This document shows, one piece after another, positions 12,392 to 21,777 of a DNA stretch of 42,737 nt. Source of the DNA: Candidatus Zhuqueibacterota bacterium (GTDB lineage Bacteria; Zhuqueibacterota; Zhuqueibacteria; Zhuqueibacterales; Geothermadaptataceae). Within the stretch, counting starts at the first letter, position 1, and each line of letters starts with the position of its first letter. The stretch covers positions 1-42,737 of the forward strand of contig WFVT01000301.1 of assembly GCA_015491485.1 (NCBI GenBank). Reading direction: 5' to 3'. Below the pieces are notes generated by a model, which saw nothing but the letters and a program-made list of their open reading frames with translations, did not search any database and was not told the origin of the DNA. The position numbers and the translations under genes were made by a program.

Positions 12392-13582
12392 ATGGCTAAA
12401 CAAAAGTTTGAACGGACCAAGCCTCACGTTAATGTCGGTACGATTGGTCACGTGGACCATGGTAAAACCACGTTGACGGCTGCCATCACCAGCGTGCTTT
12501 CTCGTCAGGGATTGAGCGAATTCGTGCCTTTCGATAAAATCGATAATGCTCCCGAAGAACGTGAACGCGGCATTACGATCGCAACCGCACACGTGGAATA
12601 TCAGACGGAAAAACGGCATTATGCCCACGTGGATTGCCCGGGCCACGCGGACTACGTAAAGAACATGATCACCGGTGCTGCACAGATGGACGGTGCCATT
12701 CTCGTGGTGAGCGCGGCGGACGGTCCCATGCCGCAGACCCGTGAGCACATCTTGCTCGCCCGGCAGGTCGGTGTGCCGTACATCGTTGTGTTCCTGAACA
12801 AAGTGGATATGGTGGATGATCCGGAGCTGCTCGAACTGGTTGAATTGGAAATCCGTGAGCTTCTGAACGAATACGGTTTCCCGGGCGATGAAGTGCCCAT
12901 CATCCGCGGTAGTGCTCTGGAAGCGCTGAACAATCCGGATGATCCCGAAAAAATCAAGCCGATTCTTGAGCTGATGAAGGCGGTGGATGAATACATCCCC
13001 ACGCCTCAGCGCGATGTGGACAAACCGTTCCTGATGCCGGTGGAAGACGTGTTCTCCATTACCGGTCGTGGTACGGTGGCCACCGGTCGTATCGAGCGCG
13101 GCAAGATCAAGGTCGGTGAAGAAGTGGAAATCGTCGGGCTTGGCGCCAACCGCAAGACCGTGGTGACCGGCGTCGAGATGTTCCGTAAATTGCTGGATGA
13201 AGGTGTGGCCGGTGACAACGTGGGTCTGTTGCTCCGCGGTGTTGACAAAGACGAAATTGAGCGCGGTATGGTGATCGCCGCCCCCGGTTCGATTACGCCG
13301 CACACCAAGTTCAAATGCGAAGTGTACGTGCTGAAGAAAGACGAAGGCGGTCGTCATACCCCGTTCTTCAACGGCTACCGTCCGCAGTTCTACTTCCGGA
13401 CCACGGACGTGACCGGCGTCGTCAAGCTGCCGGAAGGCGTCGAAATGGTGATGCCTGGCGACAACGTGAACATGGAAGTGGAGCTGATCGCTCCAATCGC
13501 TATGGAAAAAGAGTTGCGTTTCGCTATCCGTGAAGGCGGTCGCACGGTCGGCGCCGGCATCGTGACGGAAATCATCGAATAA
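12392..13582 (+). CDS. tuf: Translation elongation factor Tu
   Basis: GTPase that delivers aminoacyl-tRNA to the A site, 396 residues. Motifs are GHVDHGKT at 19-26, the RGITI switch I with T62, DCPGH at 81-85 and NKVD at 136-139. Domains 2 and 3 are complete and end in [10 protein letters not shown]. The ATG start has GGAGGATG just upstream (CTGGAGG, about 8 bases away). It lies between fusA and the S10 cluster, the classical position. I see only this copy; a second tuf elsewhere in the genome cannot be excluded. Confidence 0.99.
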   Translation: MAKQKFERTKPHVNVGTIGHVDHGKTTLTAAITSVLSRQGLSEFVPFDKIDNAPEERERGITIATAHVEYQTEKRHYAHVDCPGHADYVKNMITGAAQMDGAILVVSAADGPMPQTREHILLARQVGVPYIVVFLNKVDMVDDPELLELVELEIRELLNEYGFPGDEVPIIRGSALEALNNPDDPEKIKPILELMKAVDEYIPTPQRDVDKPFLMPVEDVFSITGRGTVATGRIERGKIKVGEEVEIVGLGANRKTVVTGVEMFRKLLDEGVAGDNVGLLLRGVDKDEIERGMVIAAPGSITPHTKFKCEVYVLKKDEGGRHTPFFNGYRPQFYFRTTDVTGVVKLPEGVEMVMPGDNVNMEVELIAPIAMEKELRFAIREGGRTVGAGIVTEIIE

Positions 13583-13594
13583 AGCAAATACAGA

Positions 13595-13621
13595 AAGCGG
13601 GGCAGCCGTTTTGCCCCGCTT
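13595..13621 (+). terminator. GC-rich hairpin after tuf, without U tract
   Basis: AAGCGGGGCA (13595-13604) and TGCCCCGCTT (13612-13621) form a perfect 10-bp stem with a 7-base loop, 12 bases after the tuf stop. The following bases are CTCTATGC, not a T run. It may be a Rho-assisted terminator, an RNA processing or 3'-stabilising structure, or a partial terminator that lowers S10 transcription relative to tuf. Confidence 0.55.
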
Positions 13622-13676
13622 CTCTATGCATAAAGCAAGTTGAAAGACGTTTAAAAATCATTGGAGCCGAATTCAA

Positions 13677-13994
13677 GTGGTTGGTCAGAAAATACGTATC
13701 AAGCTGAAAGCGTACGATCATCGATTGATCGACAAATCGACGGATAAAATCATTCGCACCGCAAAACAGACCGGTGCAGCGATTTCTGGGCCAATTCCAC
13801 TGCCAACCAAGCGCACGGTCTATACCGTGTTGCGCTCGCCGCACGTGAATAAAAAGTCGCGGGAGCAGTTCGAAACCCGGATTCACAAGCGGCTGATCGA
13901 TATTCTGAACACGACCTCGAAGACGGTGGATGCTCTGATGAAATTGGATCTACCGGCGGGCGTGGATGTTGAAATCAAAGTGGATAAGACCTGA
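13677..13994 (+). CDS. rpsJ: Small ribosomal subunit protein uS10 (S10)
   Basis: 30S head protein that also serves as NusE, the partner of NusB in antitermination. The 105 residues are the normal length. The sequence carries the conserved [11 protein letters not shown] start and the segment [13 protein letters not shown] in the long loop that reaches into the head. The start is GTG at 13677, with GGAG at 13663-13666 upstream. It opens the S10 cluster. I could not find a convincing promoter between the post-tuf hairpin and this gene. Confidence 0.98.
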   Translation: MVGQKIRIKLKAYDHRLIDKSTDKIIRTAKQTGAAISGPIPLPTKRTVYTVLRSPHVNKKSREQFETRIHKRLIDILNTTSKTVDALMKLDLPAGVDVEIKVDKT

Positions 13995-14032
13995 TTTTGG
14001 TATAACACAATCGCAAGATAGGTTTGAAACCC

Positions 14033-14653
14033 ATGGCTGGAATGATAGGAAAAAAACTGGGCATGACCCGCATTTTTTCCGAGTCTGGAGATAGCATACC
14101 CGTGACCGTGATTCAGGCGGGCCCCTGTTATGTGACCGCCATCCGGACGAAGGAAAAGAACGGCTATGAGGCGATTCAGCTTGGCTTTGAGGAGGTGCCC
14201 GAACGCAAGCTGAATAAGCCCCGCTTGGGCGTGTTCAAGAAATTGAATTTGAAGCCTCTTCGCTATCTGAAAGAGTTTCGTAATTTTGAGAATGTTTCGG
14301 AATATGAACCCGGTCAGGAAATCAAGGTGGATATCTTTCAAGTCGGCGATCGCGTGAAAGTGACCGGTCAGAGCAAAGGCAAGGGCTTTCAGGGTGTGGT
14401 CAAGCGCCACGGTTTCGGTGGCGGCCCTAAAACGCACGGTCAGAGCGACCGCTGGCGCGCTCCGGGTTCCGTGGGTCAGGCCTCGTTCCCGTCCCGCGTT
14501 TTCAAGGGATTGCGCATGGCCGGGCGCACCGGGAACCAGCGCGTAACGGTGCGCAATCTTGAGGTCGTGCGGGTCGATGCAGAAAATCATATTTTAATGG
14601 TTAAGGGTGCAGTTCCTGGAGCAAGAAACGGATTAGTTTATATCACGAAGTGA
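14033..14653 (+). CDS. rplC: Large ribosomal subunit protein uL3 (L3)
   Basis: Early-assembly 50S protein whose extended loop approaches the peptidyl transferase centre. I place the start at ATG 14033, giving MAGMIGKKLGMTRIF and 206 residues. An in-frame TTG nine bases upstream (14024) is rejected because the AGG Shine-Dalgarno bases would abut it, whereas they sit 10 bases from the ATG. The central loop GFGGGPKTHGQSD and the basic RMAGRTGNQRVT segment are typical. It lies 7 bases from rplD. Confidence 0.97.
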   Translation: MAGMIGKKLGMTRIFSESGDSIPVTVIQAGPCYVTAIRTKEKNGYEAIQLGFEEVPERKLNKPRLGVFKKLNLKPLRYLKEFRNFENVSEYEPGQEIKVDIFQVGDRVKVTGQSKGKGFQGVVKRHGFGGGPKTHGQSDRWRAPGSVGQASFPSRVFKGLRMAGRTGNQRVTVRNLEVVRVDAENHILMVKGAVPGARNGLVYITK

Positions 14654-14660
14654 GCAAGCA

Positions 14661-15287
14661 ATGAAAGTAGAGGTTTATAACATAGAAGGTCAGCCGACCG
14701 GCAAACAGGTGGAGTTACCGGATTCGATTTTTGCCGCCCCCATTCACCGGCATGCGGTGTATCTGGTTGTCAAGGCGCAACTGGCGAACCGCCGGCAGGG
14801 CACGCATGCAACTAAAAACCGCGCGAAAGTTCGTGGTGGCGGTCGTAAACCCTGGCGGCAGAAGGGCCGCGGTGTGGCACGCGCCGGCAGTATCCGATCG
14901 CCTCTGTGGGTGGGCGGTGGTCGGGTATTCGGGCCGCAGCCGCGCGATTACTCGCAGAAAGTCAACAAAAAAGTTAAAAAGCTGGCCCGGCGTTCGCTGC
15001 TGACCGCACGGCTCAAGGAAAACCGGTTGACCGTGATTGAAGATTTCACCATCGAATCCGGGAAGACCCGGGACATGGCGGCCATCTTACAAAATTTTGA
15101 GATAAACGGCGAAAAGGTCCTTTTTCTGTTAAAAGATTATGATGCCATGGTTCTCCGGGCTGGCCGGAATATCCCCAATGTGGATATCATGCAGGCCGCA
15201 ACCGTATCGGCCTATGATTTGATCCGGTGTAAGCGGCTGTTCTTGCAAGAAGGTGCGATCGAGAATCTGAAAGAGGTGTTAGCATGA
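14661..15287 (+). CDS. rplD: Large ribosomal subunit protein uL4 (L4)
   Basis: 50S protein lining the exit tunnel, 208 residues. The long tunnel loop is visible as [19 protein letters not shown] followed by [15 protein letters not shown], the place where macrolide-resistance changes occur in other bacteria; it looks wild type. In E. coli, L4 represses its own S10 operon. No leader resembling that system is evident here. Its stop overlaps the next start by the four bases ATGA, so rplW is probably translationally coupled. Confidence 0.98.
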   Translation: MKVEVYNIEGQPTGKQVELPDSIFAAPIHRHAVYLVVKAQLANRRQGTHATKNRAKVRGGGRKPWRQKGRGVARAGSIRSPLWVGGGRVFGPQPRDYSQKVNKKVKKLARRSLLTARLKENRLTVIEDFTIESGKTRDMAAILQNFEINGEKVLFLLKDYDAMVLRAGRNIPNVDIMQAATVSAYDLIRCKRLFLQEGAIENLKEVLA

Positions 15288-15589
15288 GATTACCCGAAAC
15301 CATTTTGATCCGGCCTCTGATTACGGAAAAGGCCATGAACCTGCAGGAACGCAGGAATCAATATGCATTCGAGGTCGCACGGGATGCCAATAAACTCGAA
15401 ATCAAGCATGCCGTTGAAACGAAATTCAATGTGACCGTCGAAAAGGTGCGCACCATCAACGTGAAGGGAAAACGGAAACGATTGAACACCCGGCGGGGAA
15501 TGACTTTCGGACGGCGGTCGTCGTGGAAAAAGGCGATCGTGACCTTGAAAGAAGGTGACCGAATTGAACTGTTTGAAGGTGTCGCTTAA
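15284..15589 (+). CDS. rplW: Large ribosomal subunit protein uL23 (L23)
   Basis: 50S protein at the tunnel exit that docks trigger factor and SRP. At 101 residues it has the normal length, with [16 protein letters not shown] at the N-terminus and the conserved [17 protein letters not shown] helix. The ATG overlaps the rplD stop by four bases. It is followed 25 bases later by rplB. Confidence 0.97.
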   Translation: MRLPETILIRPLITEKAMNLQERRNQYAFEVARDANKLEIKHAVETKFNVTVEKVRTINVKGKRKRLNTRRGMTFGRRSSWKKAIVTLKEGDRIELFEGVA

Positions 15590-15614
15590 CCGATTTGGAT
15601 AAGGAATTGATAGA

Positions 15615-16442
15615 ATGGGTATCAAAACCTTTAAACCTGTAACGCCGAGTCTGCGGTTCCGCACGGTTTCGACTTTTGAGGAGATCACCAAGACGACCCC
15701 GGAAAAGTCGCTGATCGTGCCTTTAAAAAAGACCGGTGGACGCAACAACCTCGGCCGCATTACCGCCTGGCATCGGGGCGGCGGGCACAAGCGTTTTTAC
15801 CGTATCATCGATTTCAAACGCAACAAAGACGGCATCCGTGCCCGGGTGGCGGCGATTGAATATGATCCCAACCGCAGTGCCCGGATTGCGCTGTTGCACT
15901 ATGAAGACGGCGAAAAACGTTATATTCTGGCGCCGGTGGGCCTGAAGGTGGATGATTACGTGATGTCCGGTCCGGATGCCGAAATCCGGGTCGGCAACTG
16001 TCTGCCGCTGGCGAACATCCCGGTGGGTACGGTGGTACACAACATCGAAATGAAGCCGGGCAAGGGCGGACAGATCGCACGCAGCGCCGGAGCCTCCGCG
16101 CAGCTCGTGGGCCGCGATGATAAATACGCTCAGCTCAAGTTGCCTTCCGGCGAGGTGCGCATGGTGCGGGTGGAATGCCGCGCCACCATCGGTCAGGTGG
16201 GCAATGTGGATCACGAGAATATTTCCAGCGGCAAAGCCGGCCGTTCCCGTTGGCTCGGACGTCGTCCGCATGTGCGCGGCGTCGCCATGAACCCGATCGA
16301 TCACCCGATGGGCGGAGGCGAAGGGAAGAGCTCCGGTGGGCGTCATCCCTGTTCACCGTGGGGACAGTTGGCGAAAGGTTTGAAGACCCGTGGAAAGAAG
16401 CCTTCGGATCGTTTCATTATCAGAAGAAGAAAGAAGGGATAA
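15615..16442 (+). CDS. rplB: Large ribosomal subunit protein uL2 (L2)
   Basis: One of the largest and most conserved 50S proteins, needed for subunit association and the peptidyl transferase centre; 275 residues. The C-terminal signature [17 protein letters not shown] followed by [13 protein letters not shown] is complete, including the histidine in the position of E. coli H229. The ATG at 15615 is preceded by AAGGAAT. The rpsS gene starts 6 bases after the stop. Confidence 0.99.
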   Translation: MGIKTFKPVTPSLRFRTVSTFEEITKTTPEKSLIVPLKKTGGRNNLGRITAWHRGGGHKRFYRIIDFKRNKDGIRARVAAIEYDPNRSARIALLHYEDGEKRYILAPVGLKVDDYVMSGPDAEIRVGNCLPLANIPVGTVVHNIEMKPGKGGQIARSAGASAQLVGRDDKYAQLKLPSGEVRMVRVECRATIGQVGNVDHENISSGKAGRSRWLGRRPHVRGVAMNPIDHPMGGGEGKSSGGRHPCSPWGQLAKGLKTRGKKPSDRFIIRRRKKG

Positions 16443-16448
16443 TCGCTT

Positions 16449-16736
16449 ATGCCAAGGTCAGTTAAAAAAGGCCCTTATGTCGATGAAAAATTGCTGAAGA
16501 AGATTCGTGCTTTGAATGAAGCCAATCAGAAGAAGGTGATTAAGACCTGGGCTCGGCGGAGCACCATCACGCCGGAATTTGTGGGCCATACCCTTGCCGT
16601 TCATAACGGCAACAAATTCATACCGGTGTACATCACGGAGAACATGGTTGGGCATAAGTTGGGCGAGTTCGCGCCCACGCGAACGTACCGGGGACACCCG
16701 GATAAATCCGAAAAAGCCTCAAGAGTGAGACGTTAA
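16449..16736 (+). CDS. rpsS: Small ribosomal subunit protein uS19 (S19)
   Basis: 30S head protein that complexes with S13. Its 95 residues begin [18 protein letters not shown] and end in a basic KASRVRR tail; the motif [16 protein letters not shown] is intact. It starts 6 bases after rplB, and the rplB terminal codons supply the GGGAT-type ribosome binding bases. Confidence 0.98.
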   Translation: MPRSVKKGPYVDEKLLKKIRALNEANQKKVIKTWARRSTITPEFVGHTLAVHNGNKFIPVYITENMVGHKLGEFAPTRTYRGHPDKSEKASRVRR

Positions 16737-16756
16737 AACCGGGTTGGAATGGAAAT

Positions 16757-17113
16757 ATGGAAGCGATTGCCAAAGCCAAATACGTGCGTATGTCGCCACG
16801 CAAGGCTCGCCGGGTCATTGAGCTGGTGCGCGGCAAAAGCGTGGATGACGCATTGAATATTCTGCATTTTTCCGGAAAACGAGCCGCCGTCCCCATCGAG
16901 AAGACGGTTCGGTCGGCGGTTGCCAATATGTTGAATAATTCCGAAGCCGGTTCAAAGGTCGATCCGCACGAGCTGGTCATTAAGGCGGCCTGGGTGGACG
17001 GCGGTCCCATCATGCGACGTTTTCGTGCAGGCTCCATGGGCCGCCCCATGCGGATTCGCAAACGTTTTTGCCATATTACCGTCGTGGTTTCGGATACGAA
17101 TAAAAACGATTAG
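16757..17113 (+). CDS. rplV: Large ribosomal subunit protein uL22 (L22)
   Basis: 50S protein whose beta-hairpin lines the exit tunnel. The 118 residues start with [20 protein letters not shown], a classical N-terminus. The hairpin region has [17 protein letters not shown], where the usual sequence is more often GRAxRIxKR, and the ITVVVSD end is normal. It is followed 17 bases later by rpsC. Confidence 0.97.
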   Translation: MEAIAKAKYVRMSPRKARRVIELVRGKSVDDALNILHFSGKRAAVPIEKTVRSAVANMLNNSEAGSKVDPHELVIKAAWVDGGPIMRRFRAGSMGRPMRIRKRFCHITVVVSDTNKND

Positions 17114-17130
17114 AGCGTAGAGGAGGAACC

Positions 17131-17757
17131 TTGGGACAGAAAACCCATCCAATCGGCTTTCGCCTTGGAATCAACCGGGATTGGGATTCGAAATGGTTCG
17201 ATGAAAAGAACTTTTCGGATGTCCTTGAAGAAGACTTGATGTTGCGAAAGTACATCCGCACCCGGTTGCAGCGGGCGGCGGTTTCGCGCATTGAAATTGA
17301 GCGTACGGCGCAAAAGATTACCCTGACCATCCATACCGCCCGTCCCGGCATTGTTATCGGCCGGAAAGGGCAGGAAGTGGATAAATTGAAGGAAGAGTTG
17401 CAACGGCTGACCAATAAAGAAGTGCATTTGAATATTCAGGAGATCAAGCGGCCGGAACTCGATGCTTATCTGGTGGCCGAAAATATTGCGCACCAGTTGG
17501 TGCAGAAAATCTCCTTCCGGCGCGCCATGAAAAAAGCCATTACCTCGACCATGCGGATGGGGGCTCAGGGAATTCGTATCATTTGCAGCGGTCGTTTGGG
17601 TGGTGCGGAAATGGCCCGGAAAGAACAGTACAAAGAAGGCCGAATTCCATTGCACACGCTGCGCGCCGATATCGATTTCGCCCGCGCCACGGCGAAAACG
17701 ACGTACGGCACCATCGGTGTGAAAGTGTGGATTTTCAAAGGCGAAGTCTATCAGTAA
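17131..17757 (+). CDS. rpsC: Small ribosomal subunit protein uS3 (S3)
   Basis: 30S protein at the mRNA entry tunnel with helicase-like function. Its 208 residues include a type II KH domain with the GXXG loop GRKG at 77-80 and the C-terminal segment [16 protein letters not shown]. The start is TTG at 17131 with AGGAGG ending about 4-5 bases before it, giving the universal [13 protein letters not shown]. It lies 17 bases after rplV and 48 bases before rplP. Confidence 0.98.
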   Translation: MGQKTHPIGFRLGINRDWDSKWFDEKNFSDVLEEDLMLRKYIRTRLQRAAVSRIEIERTAQKITLTIHTARPGIVIGRKGQEVDKLKEELQRLTNKEVHLNIQEIKRPELDAYLVAENIAHQLVQKISFRRAMKKAITSTMRMGAQGIRIICSGRLGGAEMARKEQYKEGRIPLHTLRADIDFARATAKTTYGTIGVKVWIFKGEVYQ

Positions 17758-17805
17758 ACGCAATTCTGAACGGAAACGTTTTGCCAATCGAGGAGCGGAA
17801 TCATC

Positions 17806-18225
17806 ATGTTAATGCCTAAACGGGTAAAGTTTCGGCGGCAGCACCGGGGCCGGATGCGCGGAAAGGCGGTTCGGGGCTCGACCATTTCGTTCGGTGAATT
17901 CGGGCTGAAAGCACTGGAACCGGCGTGGATAACCGCACGGCAGATCGAAGCGGCACGTATTGCCATCACCCGGCATGTCAAACGCGGTGGCAAGGTCTGG
18001 GTGCGGATTTTCCCGGATAAACCGGTAACCGAAAAGCCGGCTGAAACGCGCATGGGCAAAGGAAAGGGTTCGCCGGAATACTGGGTGGCGGTGGTGAAGC
18101 CGGGCCGGATCATGTTTGAGCTTGCCGGCGTTCCTGAGGAGCTGGCCCGGGAAGCCATGCGTTTAGCATCGCATAAGTTGCCGATCAAGACCAAATTTGT
18201 GACCCGTAGCGACTACGGAGAATAA
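17806..18225 (+). CDS. rplP: Large ribosomal subunit protein uL16 (L16)
   Basis: 50S protein near the A site and the base of the L7/L12 stalk, 139 residues. [16 protein letters not shown] is the usual start, and the loop [22 protein letters not shown] is preserved in full. AGGAG at 17791-17795 serves the ATG at 17806. It lies three bases before rpmC. Confidence 0.98.
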   Translation: MLMPKRVKFRRQHRGRMRGKAVRGSTISFGEFGLKALEPAWITARQIEAARIAITRHVKRGGKVWVRIFPDKPVTEKPAETRMGKGKGSPEYWVAVVKPGRIMFELAGVPEELAREAMRLASHKLPIKTKFVTRSDYGE

Positions 18226-18228
18226 ACC

Positions 18229-18450
18229 ATGTTGAAGATGTGGGAAATCAATCAGCTTTCGCGCAAAGAGCTGGAAGACCGTCTGATGGATGCGCTGGAA
18301 GAATATCAGAATATGCGGTTCCAGCATGCCATGCAGCAATTGGAAAATCCGATGCGTTTGCGCGAAATTCGCAAGGATATCGCCCGTTTGAAAACCGTTT
18401 TGCGGGAAATCGAACTGGGCAAACGTCCCGAGAGTCCGCAAGAGCATTAA
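18229..18450 (+). CDS. rpmC: Large ribosomal subunit protein uL29 (L29)
   Basis: Small helical 50S protein at the tunnel exit, beside L23. The 73 residues form two long helices, with the conserved ELEDRLMDALEEYQNMRFQ and the IRKDIARLKTVLRE stretch. The start at 18229 follows the rplP stop by three bases and uses GGAGA inside the end of rplP. A second in-frame ATG at 18238 (MWEINQLS) would give a more typical N-terminus and cannot be excluded. Confidence 0.94.
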   Translation: MLKMWEINQLSRKELEDRLMDALEEYQNMRFQHAMQQLENPMRLREIRKDIARLKTVLREIELGKRPESPQEH

Positions 18451-18474
18451 ACCATTCTGGGTAAGGAATAAGGG

Positions 18475-18741
18475 ATGCAGCAGCAAAAGACAAGAGGGAA
18501 TCGCAAAACCAAAGTCGGCCGCGTGGTCAGCGCCAAAATGGATAAAAGCATTGTCGTGGCGGTGGAACGGCTGGTGAAGCACCGCATTTATGAGAAATAC
18601 TACCGCAAGACGTCGAAATTTATGGCGCATGACGAGAACAACGAGGCCGGTGTTGGCGATACGGTCATGATTATGGAGTCGCGTCCGCTGAGCCGACGCA
18701 AACGTTGGCGACTGGTGAAGATCATCGAAAAAGCCAAATAA
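18475..18741 (+). CDS. rpsQ: Small ribosomal subunit protein uS17 (S17)
   Basis: 16S rRNA-binding protein of OB fold, 88 residues. Recognised by [18 protein letters not shown], the [21 protein letters not shown] core and the [14 protein letters not shown] end. The ATG is preceded by AAGGAATAAGGG. It follows rpmC by 24 bases and precedes rplN by 41 bases. Confidence 0.97.
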   Translation: MQQQKTRGNRKTKVGRVVSAKMDKSIVVAVERLVKHRIYEKYYRKTSKFMAHDENNEAGVGDTVMIMESRPLSRRKRWRLVKIIEKAK

Positions 18742-18782
18742 TGGAAGCGAGCGAACTGCGCACTTTGGAGTGAGGCAAGGTT

Positions 18783-19151
18783 ATGATTCAGGAATATTCA
18801 AGACTAAACGTTGCAGACAACACAGGCGCGAAAAAAGTGATGTGCATCCGAGTGCTCGGCGGCAGCAAGAAACGATATGCCGGAATCGGTGACGTGATCG
18901 TGGTGTCTGTCAAGTCGGCTGTACCGGGCGGAATGGTGAAAAAGGGAGATGTCGCCAAAGCCGTCATCGTGCGAACCAAAAAAGAAGTCCGGCGTCCGGA
19001 TGGCAGCTACATTCGGTTCGATGAGAACGCGGCTGTGCTGGTGGACGATCGTCGGGAGCCCCGCGGCACGCGTATTTTCGGCCCGGTGGCTCGCGAGCTG
19101 CGCGATAAGCAATTCATGAAGATCATCTCCTTAGCGCCTGAAGTTTTGTAG
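18783..19151 (+). CDS. rplN: Large ribosomal subunit protein uL14 (L14)
   Basis: 50S interface protein and docking point for the silencing factor RsfS. The 122 residues start [17 protein letters not shown] and end [12 protein letters not shown], matching the family along its whole length. The conserved [19 protein letters not shown] segment is present. A GAGGCAAGG sequence upstream serves the ATG. Confidence 0.98.
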   Translation: MIQEYSRLNVADNTGAKKVMCIRVLGGSKKRYAGIGDVIVVSVKSAVPGGMVKKGDVAKAVIVRTKKEVRRPDGSYIRFDENAAVLVDDRREPRGTRIFGPVARELRDKQFMKIISLAPEVL

Positions 19152-19164
19152 AGAGAGGATACGG

Positions 19165-19515
19165 GTGGAGTCAACAACCATGCATATTCGAAAAGACGAT
19201 CAAGTGATGGTGATCTCCGGCGATGAACGCGGTCGCAAAGGGCGGGTTTTGAAGGTGTTCCCGGCGAAGAACCGCGCCATTGTCGAGGGATTGAATTTAA
19301 TCAAGCGCCACATGCGGCCCACGCAGGCCAATCCGCAAGGTGGGATCGTGGAAAAAGAGGCGCCGATGCATATTTCCAATCTGATGTTGATTTGTCCCAA
19401 ATGCAATCAACCCACGCGGGTGAGTTACCAATTTACTTCCGGTGATGAAAAAAAGAGTCGCCGGAAAGTTCGCACCTGCAAGAAATGTGGTGAAATGATA
19501 GTGTCTGGTAGCTAA
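19165..19515 (+). CDS. rplX: Large ribosomal subunit protein uL24 (L24), zinc-ribbon type
   Basis: Assembly-initiator 50S protein with a KOW fold, 116 residues. The KOW-type segment [18 protein letters not shown] lies near the N-terminus. The C-terminal half carries C77, C80, C105 and C108 (CPKC and CKKC), a zinc-ribbon-like pair missing from E. coli L24 but seen in many other phyla. The start is GTG at 19165 (after AGAGG). An ATG at 19180 with GGAG nine bases upstream would give MHIRKDDQV and is nearly as good. It lies three bases before rplE. Confidence 0.95.
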   Translation: MESTTMHIRKDDQVMVISGDERGRKGRVLKVFPAKNRAIVEGLNLIKRHMRPTQANPQGGIVEKEAPMHISNLMLICPKCNQPTRVSYQFTSGDEKKSRRKVRTCKKCGEMIVSGS

Positions 19516-19517
19516 AG

Positions 19518-20144
19518 ATGAGCACGAAAAAAGAGACCCAAAAAGACGCCAAGAGCAAGAGTAGCAAAAGCAAAAAAGCCGAAAAGAACGGCTACGTACC
19601 GCGCCTTTTAGTACACTATAAAGAAAACGTGGTGCCCGAGCTGATGAAAAAGTTTAATTATAAAAACATCATGCAGGTACCGCGGCTGGAAAAGATTGTG
19701 CTGAACATGGGCGTGGGCAATGCCGTTGAAGATAGCAAAAATCTGGAAAACGCCATGGCTGATATGGCCGTGATTAGCGGCCAAAAGCCGAAAGTGACGC
19801 GGGCCAAAAAATCGATCTCGAATTTTAAGCTGCGTCAGGGGATGGCGATCGGCTGCGCTGTCACTCTGCGCGGATGGCGGATGTATGAATTTCTCGACCG
19901 CTATATCAATATCGCCGTTCCACGGATTCGCGATTTCCGTGGTTTGCCCGACCGGGCGTTCGACGGGCGCGGGAATTACTCCGTGGGCGTGCGTGAGCAG
20001 ATTATTTTCCCGGAGATCGATTACGACAAGGTCGATCGCATCCGCGGCATGAACATCACCTTTGTGACCACAGCCGAAACCGATGAAGAGGCTTATGCTT
20101 TGTTGGCTGCCTTTGGAATGCCGTTCCGCAAACGTCAATCGTGA
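19518..20144 (+). CDS. rplE: Large ribosomal subunit protein uL5 (L5) with lysine-rich N-terminal extension
   Basis: 50S central-protuberance protein that binds 5S rRNA. Its 208 residues compare with about 178-185 in most bacteria. The family core starts around residue 28 ([19 protein letters not shown]) and includes [12 protein letters not shown] and the [16 protein letters not shown] loop. Residues 1-27 are an extra, mostly Lys, Ser and Glu segment that is probably disordered. No alternative start lies between this extension and the core, so the extension looks genuine. The ATG is two bases after rplX, suggesting coupled translation. Confidence 0.96.
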   Translation: MSTKKETQKDAKSKSSKSKKAEKNGYVPRLLVHYKENVVPELMKKFNYKNIMQVPRLEKIVLNMGVGNAVEDSKNLENAMADMAVISGQKPKVTRAKKSISNFKLRQGMAIGCAVTLRGWRMYEFLDRYINIAVPRIRDFRGLPDRAFDGRGNYSVGVREQIIFPEIDYDKVDRIRGMNITFVTTAETDEEAYALLAAFGMPFRKRQS

Positions 20145-20159
20145 AGGAGATTTTGAATC

Positions 20160-20345
20160 GTGGCTCGAAAAGCATTGATTGAAAAAGCAAAACGTCCGCC
20201 GAAATTCAAGGTTCGTGCCTACAATCGTTGTAAACGCTGTGGCCGACCCAGGGCCTATCTGCGCAAATTCGGCCTCTGCCGTATTTGCTTTCGTGAGCTG
20301 GCTCTGGAGGGCCAAATCCCGGGCGTGAGAAAGGCGAGCTGGTAA
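20160..20345 (+). CDS. rpsN: Small ribosomal subunit protein uS14, zinc-binding (type Z)
   Basis: 30S head protein. The 61-residue short form has a zinc ribbon of C24, C27, C40 and C43 (CKRC and CRIC), as opposed to the roughly 100-residue zinc-free form of E. coli. The start is GTG at 20160 with AAGGAG at 20144-20149. It ends in the usual PGVRKASW. No zinc-independent paralogue is present in the window. Confidence 0.98.
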   Translation: MARKALIEKAKRPPKFKVRAYNRCKRCGRPRAYLRKFGLCRICFRELALEGQIPGVRKASW

Positions 20346-20371
20346 GACTAAACAAAAGGGATGTCAATTCC

Positions 20372-20770
20372 ATGAGTATGACCGATCCAATTGCGGATTA
20401 TTTGACGCGAATTCGCAATGCCGGAAAAGCCAAGCACCGTAAAGTCGATATTCCGGCATCGAAATTGAAAGTGGAAATGACCAAAATCCTGCATGCATAC
20501 GGGTTTATTCAGGATTACCTGGTCATCAAAGACAACAAGCAAGGCATTATCCGCATTTATCTCAAATATGATGAGGATGAAAATTGCGTGATCCAGGGCT
20601 TGAAGCGGGTCAGCAAGCCCGGACAGCGCCGGTATGTGAATGTTGATAAGATTCCTCGGGTTTTTAATAATCTGGGTATTGCCATTTTGAGCACCTCCAA
20701 GGGCATTCTGTCCGATCGCGACGCCCGTAAATTGCGCGTCGGGGGCGAGGTGCTGTGCTATGTCTGGTAA
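20372..20770 (+). CDS. rpsH: Small ribosomal subunit protein uS8 (S8)
   Basis: 16S-binding assembly protein and, in E. coli, the translational repressor of the spc operon. The 132 residues include [18 protein letters not shown] and the terminal GGEVLCYVW. The start is ATG 20372 with AAAAGGG 11 bases upstream; ATG 20378 (MTDPIADY) is a minor alternative. Directly after that Shine-Dalgarno sequence, an ATG at 20361 opens a four-codon frame whose stop overlaps the rpsH start. This is probably coincidental. Confidence 0.97.
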   Translation: MSMTDPIADYLTRIRNAGKAKHRKVDIPASKLKVEMTKILHAYGFIQDYLVIKDNKQGIIRIYLKYDEDENCVIQGLKRVSKPGQRRYVNVDKIPRVFNNLGIAILSTSKGILSDRDARKLRVGGEVLCYVW

Positions 20771-20797
20771 TGAACTTTAAACGGTAGGGAATGCAAA

Positions 20798-21337
20798 GTG
20801 TCTCGAGTCGGAAAAAAGCCAATCCCCTTGCCTGAAGGCATAGAATTTAAGCGCGAAGGAAACACCGTGACGGTCAAAGGCCCCAAGGGCGAGCTGAAGC
20901 GGGAGATTCATCCGCAAATTCAGACCGAGGTGGAGAATGGCGAGATTGTGGTGAAGCGGCCTTCGGACAACAAAATGTACCGGGCGCTGCACGGATTGTA
21001 CCGTTCGCTGATTGCCAATATGGTGGAAGGCGTCGCCAAGGGATTTGAGAAAAAATTGGAGATTCGTGGCGTGGGTTATCGGGCTGAGATGCGCGGTAAC
21101 CGGCTGACCCTGCACCTTGGCTATTCGCATCCCATCGTATTCGTGCCGCCGGAAGAGATCAAGGTGGAATGCGAAAATCCAACCAGCATTAAAGTGTCCG
21201 GGATTGACAAAGAGCTGGTGGGACAGGTGGCGGCCAAAATCCGGTCGTTCCGCAAGCCGGAGCCGTACAAAGGCAAGGGCATCCGCTACGAAGGCGAGTA
21301 TGTACGTGAAAAAGCCGGTAAGACGGCTGGTAAGTAA
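20798..21337 (+). CDS. rplF: Large ribosomal subunit protein uL6 (L6)
   Basis: 50S protein near the sarcin-ricin loop and factor-binding site, 179 residues with the internal duplication of the family. The N-terminus is SRVGKKPIPLPEG; the C-terminal signature KPEPYKGKGIRYEGEYV is complete. The start is GTG at 20798. It is followed by a 63-base gap before rplR, the longest spacer within the spc block apart from secY-adk, and I see no terminator in it. Confidence 0.98.
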   Translation: MSRVGKKPIPLPEGIEFKREGNTVTVKGPKGELKREIHPQIQTEVENGEIVVKRPSDNKMYRALHGLYRSLIANMVEGVAKGFEKKLEIRGVGYRAEMRGNRLTLHLGYSHPIVFVPPEEIKVECENPTSIKVSGIDKELVGQVAAKIRSFRKPEPYKGKGIRYEGEYVREKAGKTAGK

Positions 21338-21400
21338 GTTTGCTTGAATTGAAGACCTGAACTATTCACTGAACACATTTATTAAAGGACTTCAGGAAGA

Positions 21401-21775
21401 ATGGGGTTCAAACGATTTGATCGCGAACTGGCGCGGAAAAGAAAGCACCGCTCGATCCGGAAAAAGATCACCGGAACCCCGGAGCGGCCGCGCCTGGTAG
21501 TGTTCCGAAGCAATAAGAATATCTATGCGCAGTTGGTGGATGATACCCAGCAGCGCACCCTGACTGGTATTTCCAGTTTAAATAAAGATTTGCGAGCGGA
21601 AATACAAAAAGCCAAGTCGAAAACCGAAGTTGCCTTTATCGTCGGCAAGGCCATTGCAGAAAAAGCCAAGCAGTTGAAAATCGAGAAAGTGGTTTTTGAT
21701 CGAGCCGGATATCTGTATCACGGCCGGGTCAAGGCGCTTGCCGAAGGTGCACGTGAAGGCGGATTGAAATTTTAA
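21401..21775 (+). CDS. rplR: Large ribosomal subunit protein uL18 (L18)
   Basis: 5S rRNA-binding protein of the central protuberance, working with L5. Its 124 residues have the basic N-terminal [21 protein letters not shown] and the C-terminal [19 protein letters not shown] that contacts 5S rRNA. The ATG is preceded by AGGAAGA. It lies two bases before rpsE. Confidence 0.97.
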   Translation: MGFKRFDRELARKRKHRSIRKKITGTPERPRLVVFRSNKNIYAQLVDDTQQRTLTGISSLNKDLRAEIQKAKSKTEVAFIVGKAIAEKAKQLKIEKVVFDRAGYLYHGRVKALAEGAREGGLKF

Positions 21776-21777
21776 CC

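Noticed and set aside
13622-13676. TTGAAA plus TTTAAA as an S10 promoter
   Set aside because: The two boxes are only about four bases apart, far too close to act as a -35/-10 pair.
20361-20375. Four-codon upstream frame overlapping the rpsH start
   Set aside because: Too short and no evidence of regulatory conservation; probably chance.
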